Positions 10,531 through 21,042 are shown, counted from the stretch's first letter. The stretch is 64,000 nt of DNA from DATJPW01 sp963752855 (GCA_963752855.1 CAVVZX010000045.1:372001-436000), one strand, 5' to 3'. The notes: generated by a model not told the origin, from the letters alone. Translations and numbers: made by a program.

Positions 10531-11732
10531 TCACCCACCTGCTGCTTTGCTCAATACGGAATCCAGCCGATCCGTCATTTCATCAATTTCCTCATTAGAC
10601 ACAATGAGCGGAGGAAGAAATCTCAGAACAGTGTCTGCGGTGCAATTGACCAAAACGCCCTCCTCACGAAGATCGTTCGATAAATTTGAGCCCGGCACGG
10701 TAAGGTCAATCGCTTGCATCAGCCCGATTCCTCGAACTTCCCGAATTAGTTTATGCCGCTCTGCCAAGTCCTCCAGCCGTTTTCTGAGATGCGCTCCTTT
10801 TTGAGTCACTTCCGACAGAAATCCATCCGAAAGAACTATTTTCATAACTGCGAGGGCAGCCGAACTTGCTAGAGGATTACCCCCAAAGGTCGCCGCGTGC
10901 GTCCCGCTGACCGAGTGATTTGGCCACTTCATCGGTCGCCAGAATGGCCCCCATAGGGACTCCCCCGGCGATCCCCTTGGCCAGGGTGATAATATCCGGC
11001 CTTATCCCTGAATGTTCGTACGCAAATAACTTGCCCGTGCGACCTATTCCGGTTTGGACCTCGTCGAGAATCAACAGGCAGCCTTGACTGTCACATAATG
11101 ACCTTACATCACGAAGAAAATCGGACGGCGGCACTCTGACTCCGCCCTCGCCCTGGATCGGCTCGATCAAAATGGCCGCAGTTTGTGACGAGACCGCCTT
11201 CTTCAAAGCTACAATATCACCGAACGGCGCATGAGAAAAGCCCTGCACAGCGGGTTCGAATCCCTGACGATATTTGGTCTGGCCTGTGGCGGCAAGCGTA
11301 GCAAGTGTCCGGCCATGGAAAGAGCCTTCCATGGTAATGATGTGAAACCGCTCACGCTCACCTTTATCGTGAAAGTACTTTCGGGCTAATTTAATGGCCC
11401 CTTCGTTCGCTTCGGCTCCGGAATTGCAGAAAAACGCCTTATCCGCGAACGAATTCTCTACCAGCAACTGAGCGAGTTGTATCTGGGGCTCAATGTGGAA
11501 CAGGTTGGAGACATGGATCAGTTTCTTCGCCTGCTCGCAGATCGCATCGGCTAGAGCGGCATGACCGTGCCCCAGCGTGCAAGCGGCGAGGCCCGCGATA
11601 AAATCCAAGATATTCCCGGCCATTGCTATCGCGAACTCTACAGCCCTTCCCTTGTACGAGCATTATGGGAATTCGAGTGTAAGTGTCGAACACATAATGA
11701 TTACTGTTTGTTATGAAATCATCATTCCCCAT
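10531..11732 (-). CDS. argD: Acetylornithine aminotransferase (two frameshifts)
   Basis: PLP aminotransferase, class III, that converts N-acetylglutamate semialdehyde to N-acetylornithine and may also serve the succinyl-DAP step of lysine synthesis. Seen: FCNSGAEANEGAIKLAR, GSFHGRTLATLAATGQ, the PLP region LILDEVQTGIGRTGK and the Schiff-base lysine in TLAKGIAGGVPMGA, then THAATFGGNPLA. The frame breaks near 11612 and near 10915, and in both cases the family sequence continues in the next frame. ATG 11732 follows GAAAGG at about 7 bases. It is directly upstream of argF and 36 bases downstream of argB. Confidence 0.94.
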
Positions 11733-11768
11733 GACTCTGCCTTTCAATCACCTTTCCCAGATCGGAGA

Positions 11769-12678
11769 TCACATCCCGGGAGGTCTTTCCCGGACAATTT
11801 CAGTCCCTATACCTTGGTCTGTTAGCAGCTCCAACAATACCGCATGAGGGACTCGCCCATCTATTATATGGGCTTTGGGAACACCGCCCCTCAGCGCGGC
11901 AAGACAGCACCGAATCTTCGGTATCATACCGCCCGAAGCGATGCCGTCACGTATCAATTGTTCCGCCTGATCTTCCGGTACGCTCGACACTAACTGTTGA
12001 TTCTTATCCAGCACGCCGGGCACATCTGTCAGCAAAATGAATTTTTCGGCTTTGAGTGAGGCTGATAATGCCCCGGCCGCGGTATCCGCGTTGATGTTGT
12101 AAGGCTTACCGTCCGGACCGGCCCCGACGGGAGCGATTACCGGAATGAAGCCCCGCGCTTCCAGAGACGCTATCAAATCAGGTTCAATCTTATCCACTTC
12201 ACCCACAAGGCCCAGGTCCTCGTCGATGCCCGCCACCCTGGCCGGCGGCGCCTTCTTGGCTTTTATAAGCCCGCCGTCCCTGCCGGAAATCCCAACAGCT
12301 TTGCCACCGTGCTGGTTGATCATTGAAACCACGTCTTTATTGACCTTTGCCACCAGCACCATTTCGACCACATCCATAGTCTCTTCATCGGTTACTCGAA
12401 GCCCTTTGACAAAGCGAGATTCTTTGCCGATCTTCTTGAGCAACTCTCCGATTTGTGGTCCCCCGCCATGCACTATCACGGGCTTCATGCCAATGAAGCT
12501 CAGCAACGCCACGTCCACAGCGAAGTCGGCTTTTAGTCGGTCGTCAGTCATGGCGCTGCCGCCGTATTTGATCACAATGCGCTTCTCGCGAAAATTCCTG
12601 ATATAGGGCAGACGCGGCCACGAGGATTTCCGCGGTTTGCTGGGGGGCGATATTTCCGAATTCCATCGGGTCAGTCAT
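11769..12678 (-). CDS. argB: Acetylglutamate kinase (frameshift near N-terminus)
   Basis: Phosphorylates N-acetylglutamate, normally the arginine-feedback-controlled step. The body reads cleanly: IVIKYGGSAMTDD, VIVHGGGPQIGELL, GISGRDGGLIKAKK, GMIPKIRCCLAAL. A frameshift near 12608 separates it from a fitting N-terminus (MTDPMEFGNIAPQQ, about 23 residues, continuing into PYIRNFREKR), so I place the start at ATG 12678 with only a weak ribosome site. First gene of the long minus-strand run; a candidate promoter lies 39 bases upstream. The lysine-rich GRDGG region and full length agree with the family. Confidence 0.93.
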
Positions 12679-12716
12679 GGTCAGATCACTTCAGATTATG
12701 TAATCAACTTGCGGTA

Positions 12717-12743
12717 ATTATATTAACAAAATGTATAAGTCAA
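12717..12743 (-). promoter_or_regulatory. Candidate sigma-70 promoter of the arg-lys operon
   Basis: Reading the minus strand, TTGACT (12743-12738) and TATAAT (12722-12717) flank a 15-base spacer; TAATTA two bases further gives a 17-base spacer. It lies 39 bases before the argB start in an AT-rich stretch, the only such stretch before the operon. No ArgR box was recognised. Confidence 0.5.
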
Positions 12744-12856
12744 ACGCAACTCACTTTGGTCAGTGAAAGCGCGAAATCATACATATTAGCACGCTCAAGA
12801 CAGCAACTCCACAATTTACGCCATATGAAGCAAACATGAGGCGACCTCTGTTGAAG

Positions 12857-12923
12857 TGTGGGGCAGGCTTTCCAGCCTGCCTGACTGTATTCAGAAGAGG
12901 CAGGCTGGAAAGCCTGCCCCACA
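12857..12923. repeat. Perfect 25-bp palindromic repeat (REP/MITE-like), copy 1
   Basis: Two exactly complementary 25-base arms (12857-12881 and 12899-12923) are separated by 17 bases. The arms begin TGTGGGGCAGGC. The same arms recur at 61479-61549 with one mismatch and a different loop, so this is a dispersed element, not a one-off hairpin. There is no T-run after it, so it does not look like an intrinsic terminator. It lies in the gap behind the arg promoter. The rest of 12740-13150 holds no supported gene. Confidence 0.85.
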
Positions 12924-13151
12924 GTCACAGGACGCGCAGTGGCCAACTGGCGGCCTTATCTCGATTAACCTCGGTCCATTTTCCTGATCGGCAACAACGC
13001 TTGTTTTTATACTGAATTGCCTGTTAGAGCATTTCGCCTGGAAATTTAATTAATTCACTTAGGCTCGGAGCCGCCCCGGACCCCATCGGCAACTCGGTCT
13101 AGTCATCTGCATGATGATATTTTTTAGCAAAATTAACGCCGTCCCAAAATC

Positions 13152-13700
13152 ATGAAGCATGGCTGCTACCAGCCTTGGCCCTGGCGTCGGCCTGTTGGTT
13201 GCGGTTGCGGAAGCTGCTATCGCCAGCGCCGATCCGCTCATTGGATCAACAGCTTTTAGAAGCAGCAAAGATGGGCTGATCCCGGACGGAACGCAAGGCC
13301 CTTCGTAACCGGTTGTCTATCCCAAGCACTAGGGCAGATTTCACTCAATTGCCGTGCCAAGGGCGTCCCGACCCGTGAATCCTGATGGATCAAGGATACG
13401 TCGCCGCCGAGCGGCCTGACGGCGAGACTGTTCGGTTGCGTTGCCGCTGTCGGAGGCAATCCGGAGATCATTAGACTCCTTATTCAAAAGGGCCTCGACG
13501 TTAACGCGAAAAAACGAGCAACGGCATACACCTTCATGTTCGCTTCTATGGGCACCAAGCTGGAAGCTGTAAACGCCTCGTAGACGAAAGGGGTTGACGT
13601 AAATGCGAGGAATAGGAGAGGCCACACCGGTTTTGGACCACGCAGAGATGTTCATGCATTCAGCAGAGGTCGCCCCATACTCCCGGGTTTGTGGAATAGG
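13152..13700 (+). pseudogene. Decayed exported ankyrin-repeat protein
   Basis: Fragments of one protein are spread over all three plus-strand frames. A signal-peptide-like LLVAVAEAAIASADP is followed by DQQLLEAAKMG, then PEIIRLLIQKGLDVNAK, TFMFASMGTKLEAV, KGVDVNARNRRGHT and VLDHAEMFMHSAEVAP, which are successive ankyrin-repeat halves (the LL...G.DVNA pattern). At least five shifts and several stops occur within 450 bases and pieces of the repeats are missing, which is denser damage than in the neighbouring genes, so I call it a true pseudogene. There is no convincing ribosome site. Ankyrin repeats bind proteins; nothing more can be said. Confidence 0.65.
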
Positions 13701-13803
13701 TAAACGGGTGCGGCTGGAGCACCGGTCGTAGCAGGGCTAGCCTGTGCGAGCCAGTCAGCCTCGACAGCGCCCGGTGTGAGCTCGGGATATTGCGGTCTAG
13801 CGT

Positions 13804-14648
13804 TCAATCGGGTTTAACTGCGGTCACGATCATCTGATGGCCGTATCTCGTCAGGCCAACAGTAGCGTCGATCAGTTTCCTGAAGGGGATCAGCAAAGGA
13901 TATCTCACAGGCAATTCTCTCCGGATGATAGAGCTTTCTCATGTTGAAAGATCTGGTGCGGATTTTGATTCCACTGAATCCTATGCTTCGAAAGGCGCGT
14001 TATGGTCCGCGGTTCGAAAAGATAGACATGATCTGCGCCGTTAAGATAGACCCATTCGGGTCCGTTGATCCAGCGAGACAGTGAAGCAAAATTGGTAGTA
14101 GCCAATCTTAACAGCCCGCCCGGTCGCAACATCCTGTAAACGTTGACCAATGCCTTTCTCGGCGAGCAAAAGTGCTCCACGACGTCCCACATTCTGACGA
14201 CATCCATCGAGTCTCCCGGGGCCTCGCAATCTTCCGCGGATTGAACTATGATTTGTTTAATTCCGTTGAGTTCCAGGAACTTAATTGCATCTGAGTTTAT
14301 CTCAACGGCCCAGGTATCCCATCCGAGGCGGGAGGCCTCGAGCAAGAACCAGCCTCGTCCGGCGCCGATTTCCATGATGCTATTTCGGTGGCGAAACGGC
14401 TCCAAAGTTGAAAGCTCTTTTTGGAAACGTTTCCTTTGGGAATTGCTGATATTCTCCTCGCCCATGCATCCTGTGCCGGATACTGTTTGAATATCGAGAT
14501 GGTCTGCCAGCCGAGGGTTAACAAAAACCATCCCGCAGCCAGCGCAGCGGACATGGTGAAAACCCTCTTTCACGAACAGGAGCTGATGCTCTTCGCTCCC
14601 GCAAAGGTCGCAGTTGATGATAATTTTTTCGTGCATTTTATCCGGCAT
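13804..14648 (-). CDS. Class I SAM-dependent methyltransferase with N-terminal zinc ribbon
   Basis: The N-terminus carries two CxxC knuckles (CDLCG and CAGCG, about residues 13-38), then a Rossmann methyltransferase core: SAM loop MEIGAGRGWFL, the acid in WAVEINSDA, DVVRMWDVVEHF and a MLRPGGLL strand. This arrangement is typical of the methyltransferase family acting on sugar or small-molecule substrates. The frame shifts near 13978 and again near 13917; the last part (VRYPLLIPFRKLIDATVG) is in a third frame and ends at 13804. Two in-frame ATGs (14648, 14636) lack a clear ribosome site. It stands alone between the ankyrin remnant and a divergent gene. The substrate is unknown. Confidence 0.75.
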
Positions 14649-14874
14649 TGCCGAAGCTGCAAGTATGGGATCGGCGGCGATTTGGAATTCGTGACACGGA
14701 GATTATAAAACAAAACTGACTCTTTTGCGAAAGGCGGTAGATTGCTTAGCTCCGCTCGAAATGACAACCTTCCCCGCGCGGTGACGGGTTACTGTTCACC
14801 CGGCAAGGCCCCTTGATACATAGCAAGAACCATGATACTCAACCCAAAATCTTGAAAACTTGATGAGGTAAGAA

Positions 14875-15475
14875 GTGGAATTAAAGGCTATTGCAGATTT
14901 CCTCTTCGAGGTCGGGATGCTGAAAAGGACCCCTCGATCAGGATTTCAATTTCTGGGGACCGGGCGACGAGACAGTCGCGGAGCACAGCCTCAGGGCGGC
15001 CATAATAGGCTATGTGTTGGCAAAAATGTCCGATAAATTCAAAATGGAGAGGATTGTCTTGATGTGTTTGTTCCACGATCTGGTGGAAGCGCGAACCGGC
15101 GATCTAAACTACGTGAATAAGAGATATGTGAAGGCCGATGAGGAAGCCGCGGTTCGAGACATGACCGCGGAGCTGCCTTTCGGAAAGGAAATCCGTGACC
15201 TGGCCGAGGAGTTCAACACGGCCGGGACGGGTGAAGCAAACTTGGCCCATGACGCCGACCAGCTCGAGATGATACTTCAGCTCAAGGAACTCGGTGACCT
15301 CGGAAATCGGTACGCTGCTGATTGGATAACTTCAACTGTCAAAAGGCTTCGGACTGATGAAGGGAAACGTCTTGCGCGGACTATTTTGAATACCGATTTT
15401 GCCGCGTGGTGGTTCAAAGAGAAGAATGATAGTTGGTGGGTTCATGCGGATCGACAAGAAAAGAGCGACAAGTGA
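14875..15475 (+). CDS. HD-domain phosphohydrolase (YfbR/HDDC2-like), one frameshift
   Basis: Metal-dependent phosphohydrolase related to 5'-deoxynucleotidases: ADFLFEVGMLKRTPRSGFQ, first histidine in VAEHSLRAA, the HD pair in CLFHDLVEARTGD, and the late aspartate in HDADQLEMIL. An extra C near 14965 splits the N-terminal helix from the rest. GTG 14875 follows AGG at about 6 bases. About 199 residues, the size of the YfbR/HDDC2 group. Thirteen bases later the CHAT-fold gene begins, so the two probably share a transcript. A role in nucleotide-pool cleaning is inferred from the family only. Confidence 0.8.
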
Positions 15476-15488
15476 AGAGGTCGGCGCC

Positions 15489-17413
15489 ATGCGATACCCG
15501 GCGATGATCAGGTCAATTGTTGTGGCCTTGCTTCTTCGTGTTCTGTTTGCCGGACGGCCCCTTGTGGTCCGATACAGGCGAAGATCAGCCTGCGCCGTCG
15601 AGATCTCAGGATTCATCTTCCGATCCTGGCTCACCCAAACCCAATGGGGAGCCCGGCAAGAAGTACGAGTGGCTATTCAAGCGACAGAAAGAGCAACAAG
15701 TCTCTCGTGAAGCGGATCAAGCTGTTATTTTGAATAAGCTTGACAGGGAGATAAAGGAAGCCCGCCGAATCTACCTTTCCGGGAAACTTGACGCCGCAAT
15801 GGCAGCCTATCGCAAGGTCATTGATGATTTCGAATCCATCCTGGACGGGATTCCGCCCGGTCATTCATTACTGACACAAATGGAGGAGCGATTTTCGGTA
15901 TTTGATGAATTCGCTACAAAAATTCTGGGACCTTTGAGCAGCGCCCCTTCAGGCGACCCTGCTGATCAGATTTTTCAGCTTCTGGAACGCCGTCGTGTTT
16001 GCAGGAGAAATTTGGTATTGAAAAAGGTCGGACCGGTCGAGTTCTTCGACGTCCCGAAAAATCTTTTGAACGACGAGCGTCAACTTCAGATGAAGCTTCT
16101 GGAAGTCAGATCCGAGGTCCCATCCACCGGCGCAAGGCAATCACTTGAGGCGACACAAAAATCACTTTCCGATATTAGGAAATCCCTTGACAAGAGTTCC
16201 TCGCGTTACGCTCTCTTCCGTAAAGGATCGCGTCTCAGCCTGCCCAAGGTTTCGCGGGATCTCCTGCACAAGAATGAAATGATTTTGGATTTCAGCCTGT
16301 TAACCGATCGCGTGGTGGTCGGAGTTATCACTTCGGAAACTGCGGCTTACTATCAAATCCCTGTAAACAGGGCAGATCTGGACAGGGAAGTCCTGAATTT
16401 GCAGGAGATGTTGCGGGAATTCACTCAAGAAGGTCGGTCCACTTTCATGGGACATGCGTGGAAAGAGCCCGCCCGCCGCATTTATAGGTTCTTATTGGGC
16501 AGGCTCCCTCCCCTGCCTGAAGACAAGACCACTATCTTTGCAATTCCGGACAGGTCCTTATGGTACCTGCCTTTTTCTGTCATGCTTGACGCTGAGGATA
16601 GACCTTTCGGACGCGATCGACTGATTACCTCCATTCCTTCGGTGGACATGCTGCATTTCCTCAGGACAGGAAAGTCGGCTCCATCCGGGTTTACAAGTGA
16701 TCTCCTGCTGTTAGAATCAATCCCGTGGATAGCGCCTGAGGAGGCTCGCGAGACTGCGGCAGGCTCGCCGGTTCGCAAGAAGATTTCCCAGAAAATATCC
16801 GATGAAGGAAAAGTGGAACGCCTGATTCTGGACAATCCGGTTTATCCTCGGCCATCGGAAATAGTAATCAATATACAAAAGATGTTCAAGAAATCGCGGG
16901 TTTGGATAGGGCCGACAGCCACCTCGGATCGATTAACGAACACGAAGGAATCGAGCCAGGAGATAGCTGTCCTTGCTGCGCCTCTCGCAGTTAATGACAA
17001 ATTGGACGCCGAAAGCCCACCGACCTTTTTCTTTTCCCCGGACAAAAACGGGCGCCGTACCTTCGACGCACGCACGCTGTTCTCGATCCCTTTCGAGTGT
17101 CAATTGTTGGTTCTTCCAGTCGCTTGGTTCGAGGTTAAGGACGTCGAATCCATTAGCGGCGATGGGCCGCTCTTACTTAGCAGCGCTGCATTTTACTCGG
17201 GGAGCCATATGTATATGGTGAACTATTCCGACCCGGATTGGGGAACGGATGAGCAATTCCTCACGAGCGTTCTTAAGAAGATGTCGGAAAAGGACGCCTC
17301 CAGGTAAGGCTCTCGCCGGATATACGCGCGACATCTCCAGCGCGCTAAGCGTTTCTTTTGCGGGGAAGCCGCCAAGCTGGGTCGGCTGGATATTAATGGG
17401 GGACCCCAACTGA
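15489..17413 (+). CDS. Exported CHAT-fold protein lacking the catalytic His/Cys (two frameshifts)
   Basis: CHAT domains are caspase/separase-like proteases usually joined to TPRs. A signal peptide (from ATG 15489, hydrophobic core IVVALLLRVLFA) is followed after a shift near 15558 by an acidic linker, a helical TPR-like part (residues about 60-200) and a CHAT domain: NEMILDFSLLTDRVVVGVI, then IFAIPDRSLWYLPFSVML and SIPSVDMLHFL. A further shift near 17305 hides the family's closing motif WVGWILMGDPN, ending at 17413. Where active members have a His in a H-A-T-H-G-like motif and Cys in L-S-A-C-E-T, this protein reads LAAPLAV and LPVAWFE, so the catalytic pair appears lost. Ribosome site AGAGG 8 bases before the ATG. 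It may be a binding rather than cleaving protein. Confidence 0.75.
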
Positions 17414-17514
17414 ATAATGGGGCAATCGCAGATGAACTTTGGGACCGGAGCCGATTTCGGCAGGAAGGTCAATGCCCTTCCGCTTCATTGTGACTGCAGC
17501 GTCTCAGATCTTGA

Positions 17515-17772
17515 TTAACTCACAGGCAGTTTTTTGGACAACCCGGCTATTTTCCTGGAAGCGGTATTCCGATGAATCACGCCTTTTGACACACCTTTGT
17601 CAAATAGCGACATGGCTTTTCGTAGCAACTGCGGCGCGTCGGGAGACTTCTCCGCGGCCGCCTGGATAAACTTTTTTACCGCGGTCCTAATACCGGATTT
17701 GTAAGACATGTTTCGGACACGACTTTGTTCGTTCTGATGCATCCTCTTGATAGCGGATGGATGATTTGCCAT
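17515..17772 (-). CDS. rpsT: 30S ribosomal protein S20
   Basis: Basic helical protein of 85 residues that binds 16S rRNA in the small subunit. The start MANHPSAIKRMHQNEQ, the lysine/arginine-rich N-terminal half and the KGVIHRNTASRKIAGL segment are the S20 signature. AGGAG lies 6 bases before the ATG. It is transcribed alone, convergent with the CHAT gene and divergent from murJ. Confidence 0.97.
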   Translation of the reverse strand: MANHPSAIKRMHQNEQSRVRNMSYKSGIRTAVKKFIQAAAEKSPDAPQLLRKAMSLFDKGVSKGVIHRNTASRKIAGLSKKLPVS

Positions 17773-17935
17773 TGAGGTCTCCTAGTAGGAAATAAACGGA
17801 TGACTCCACGATACTTATTTGATACCAACGATGAACTCATCCCGCCGGGTGAGATTGCTTCCGACGCAATTTTTTATTATGTCTGAGAACGGGAGTCCGA
17901 GTCAACCCTTTTTGTCTGGGTACGAAGGAGGATCG

Positions 17936-19557
17936 GTGTCCGAACAAAAGGCAATGGCGCGCGCCGCAGGCGTTGTCGGCATGTGGACTACTGCCAGCCG
18001 CGTGCTGGGGTTCGTCAGAGACATGGTAATTGCCCTTTTTCTTGGCGCTGGCATGGGCGCGGACGCTTTTTTTGTGGCCTTCCGAATCCCGAATCTCCTC
18101 AGAAGATTATTCGCGGAAGGAGCTCTGTCCGCAGCCTTTATTCCCACCTATGTGGATACTCTCCATAAACAAGGTCGGCCGGAAGCGGAAAAACTGGCCA
18201 GGACCTCCTTCACGTTCATGGCCATGGCTCTTGCCGCAGTAACGATACTCGGAATCAGTTTTCAGCCCTTTTGTAGTGTGGCTTAGTTACTGCGCGCGAG
18301 TTTTTTCGACGAAATTCGTCAAATTTAGCTCTTACAGTTGAACTGAATCAGGATCATGTTTCTGCTACATATTTTTCATTTCATTGGTCGCGCTGGCCTC
18401 CGGTGTTCTGAATTCCATGGGTCATTTCGCGGCCCCCGCTGCGGCTCCTCGTATTACTTAACATTTCCATGATCGTGAGCGTAGCGGCTCTTAGCAAATA
18501 TTTTGGGATTGCCCCTTCTCTATGCCCTTGCCTGGGGCGTCGTGGCTGCCGGAATTCTGCAACTTGCGTCTTCAATTGCCGTTTCTTTGGGCTCAGGGAA
18601 TCAAACTTCAGGCCTGATTTTGATTTTCGCCAGCCGGCCTTGAAGAAAATGGGCATTTTATTTATTCCGGCTGCTCTGGGAGGAGCGGTATACCAGATAA
18701 ATGTGTTAGTAGGCACTATCCTTGCCTCGATGCTTCCGACCGGTTCTGTTTCGTGGCTTTATTATGCGGACCGATTGGTGGAACTCCCTCTCGGTGTTTT
18801 TGCTGTTGCCTTGGGGACTGCAGTGCTCCCTTCCATGTCGCGTCAGGCGACCAATGGAGACATGGGCGGCCTCACACGCTCCGTTTCCTTCTCGCTCAGA
18901 ATCATCGCTTTTTTTACCATTCCTGCGTCCGTGGCCCTAATCGCTCTGAATGAACCTATAGTCGCCGTCCTTTTTCAGCGGGGCAAATTCACGTATTTGG
19001 ATACGCAACAAACAGCCTATGCGTTGATCTGTTACACTGTGGGACTGTGGGCGTTTTCCGGGCTCAAGGTAGTGACCCAGGCTTTCTTTTCCCTAAAGGA
19101 TACCAAGACGCCTCTATGGGTTTCCATTATCGCCGTGATTGCGAACTTGGTCGGAGGATTGATATTGATGGGGCCCATGGTTCATGGTGGGATTGCGTTG
19201 GCAACATCCATCGCCGCTGCGCTGAACTTCTCGCATACTATTCTTCATCTTGATAAGACGACTCGGCGGGTCAGGTAACGACGACCTGGCGGCAGGTCGC
19301 CAGGGACGGGAAAATTTCCAATAAGTGAATTCCTCCTCTCTATCGCAAAGATCTGCTTGGCTTCTTTGGTCATGGGAATACTTGTATATTACGGACGGGT
19401 CTTTGGAGAGTGGAGCCAGGGGTTAACCACGAGGAACGCTTTAACGCTGTCCCTATGCATTGTAGGCGGATTAGTAATATTTACCCTATCCGTTTATCTG
19501 TTGCGCTGTCGTGAATTAACATCACTTCTGTCGATTTTTCGAATCGGCAAACGTTGA
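17936..19557 (+). CDS. murJ: Lipid II flippase MurJ, broken by many apparent frameshifts
   Basis: MurJ (MviN) moves lipid II across the inner membrane for cell-wall synthesis. The N-terminal part is intact from GTG 17936 (AAGGAGG 4-5 bases upstream): ASRVLGFVRDMVIALFLG, AFRIPNLLRRLFAEGALS, AFIPTYV. Between about 18275 and 18640 the text jumps frame repeatedly but still yields family pieces (IFFISLVALASGVLNSMG, GHFAAPAAAP, LLYALAWGVVAAGILQLA). It then runs clean from KKMGILFIPAALGGAVYQIN to AATSIAAALNFS, and shifts again before the last helices (about 19345-19557). At least six breaks in 1.6 kb is the worst of any conserved gene here. Because the gene is normally essential I favour sequencing error, but a pseudogene with a second copy elsewhere is possible. 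Confidence 0.85.
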
Positions 19558-19699
19558 ATCTTGCAACCTATATACATGAAACGGATCGGTAATAAATTAT
19601 AGTTAAATAGACAGACAGCCCAAAAATTTTGCGGCGCGCCACAATCTTGAATCTCATTCAGCGCCGCGGTAAGATCCGATCAATTGTCAGGAGAGTGTC

Positions 19700-20236
19700 A
19701 TGCCGCCGGATGAAGAAATTGTAGTTGGTCCCGAATTGAGCCATGACTTTCAGAATTTTGAGGAGTTGTGCGCCGAGAACACTGGGCAAGAATTGACTTA
19801 CCTCCAAATGGTTAGTCGCAATCCCCTCGAAATAGACGCAGTAACCCTTGCATTTAGCCTTACACACTTCATACGTCTATCCCGCGATTTGATGGACACA
19901 CTCCTTACATCCATGAGTGATGAATCCGAACCCGAGCTCAAGACTGTCCTCGCGGCGCATGGAATTCAGCTGGACAAGGAGCATGCGCAGGACTTGCGGC
20001 GGGTAATTTTTGCATTCCGCGATTCCGAAGAGCCGGAACGGGCGAAAAACCTCGTCAGGGCGTTGCAGCTGATGACCATCCTCAGGGAACGCAAAAGGGT
20101 GACGCTTAATTTGGAGGAGTCCTACGCCGCTCCTGACGATTCTTGGACTCCTGAGGATTTTGGTGGAGATGACACCCTCTTGGAGACTGTCCGCGCCATT
20201 GAAGACCCCTATTGGATTTCAACTGAGGAGAAATAG
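19700..20236 (+). CDS. Acidic conserved-looking protein of unknown function
   Basis: A 178-residue acidic, mainly helical soluble protein with no signal peptide, membrane helix or motif I recognise. AGGAGAG lies about 5 bases before the ATG. It is followed after five bases by the DUF6178-like gene, so the pair is almost certainly co-translated and probably works together. Composition is rich in Glu, Asp and Leu, with a C-terminal DPYWISTEEK tail. No function is proposed. Confidence 0.75.
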   Translation: MPPDEEIVVGPELSHDFQNFEELCAENTGQELTYLQMVSRNPLEIDAVTLAFSLTHFIRLSRDLMDTLLTSMSDESEPELKTVLAAHGIQLDKEHAQDLRRVIFAFRDSEEPERAKNLVRALQLMTILRERKRVTLNLEESYAAPDDSWTPEDFGGDDTLLETVRAIEDPYWISTEEK

Positions 20237-20241
20237 CAAAT

Positions 20242-21042
20242 ATGGATCTAGATACTCTACTGGTTCCCATTTCAGAAACCGGAAAACGAGTGGTTGACTT
20301 AATGAAAATAGACCTGCATCAGGCTTCCCAGCTGATGCAGGCCCTTTCACGGGAGGAGCAGATATCACTGGTAAGTCAGCAGGCGATTCGAGATCCCAAA
20401 AGCGCCCAGGATCTGTTGTTTCTTGTTGATGATAGCGAAGGACGTGAAATCGTGGAAGGTGTCGGTGACAGGCCACTGTTTCGCATCATGAAATCGCAGA
20501 GTTCCACCCACATCGGAGTGCTGAACCTAGTGGATCCTGGCCGCGTGCAGTCAATTTTGGATCTGGACCAGGAGTTGTTTTCTGCGAAGGGCATCACTGA
20601 CCCGCAAACCGCTTATCATTGGCTGGTGAGCTTTTTGGAAGAAGACGACGAGATATTCGGAACGATCCTCAAGAATATAGATCTCAAAGTGGTGGCTTCT
20701 GCTTTTCAGGATAAGATCGTACGACCCACCATCCCGGGCGCTGAGGAAACAGAGGATGAAGCAAGCGCTTCGTTTCCCGCAGATTTCATGGTCAAGTTGG
20801 ATCGTGGTGAACTCAAGCCGGACGACCTCCGAGTCAGCGATGAGGAGACGTTGGATGTCCTAACCAAAATTCACATGATCGACGCGGAATATTTTAACGA
20901 ATTGATTTCAGTTATGATCCGAGAAGAAGACCTTAAGACGCGGGCAGCGGAAGAAGCGCTTGATAGGATACATGACCAGATCGGCGATATGACCGAAGTC
21001 ACCGAAGAAGCTGAATCAATGTTCGTTCCACTGGAAGAGTAG
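20242..21042 (+). CDS. Unknown acidic protein, resembles DUF6178 family
   Basis: A 266-residue acidic helical protein. The middle part (SAQDLLFLVDDSEG, VLNLVDPGRVQSILDLDQE, AYHWLVSFLEEDDE) has the leucine-rich, stepwise helical look of the DUF6178 proteins known mainly from Desulfobacterota, but at roughly half their usual length, so the assignment is tentative. No transmembrane segments. Follows the preceding unknown gene by five bases and ends in an acidic tail. It has no frameshift. Confidence 0.65.
   Translation: MDLDTLLVPISETGKRVVDLMKIDLHQASQLMQALSREEQISLVSQQAIRDPKSAQDLLFLVDDSEGREIVEGVGDRPLFRIMKSQSSTHIGVLNLVDPGRVQSILDLDQELFSAKGITDPQTAYHWLVSFLEEDDEIFGTILKNIDLKVVASAFQDKIVRPTIPGAEETEDEASASFPADFMVKLDRGELKPDDLRVSDEETLDVLTKIHMIDAEYFNELISVMIREEDLKTRAAEEALDRIHDQIGDMTEVTEEAESMFVPLEE

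Noticed and set aside
12857..12923. Palindrome as a transcription terminator
   Set aside because: Arms are perfect, but no T-run follows on either strand and the loop is long; better seen as a dispersed repeat.
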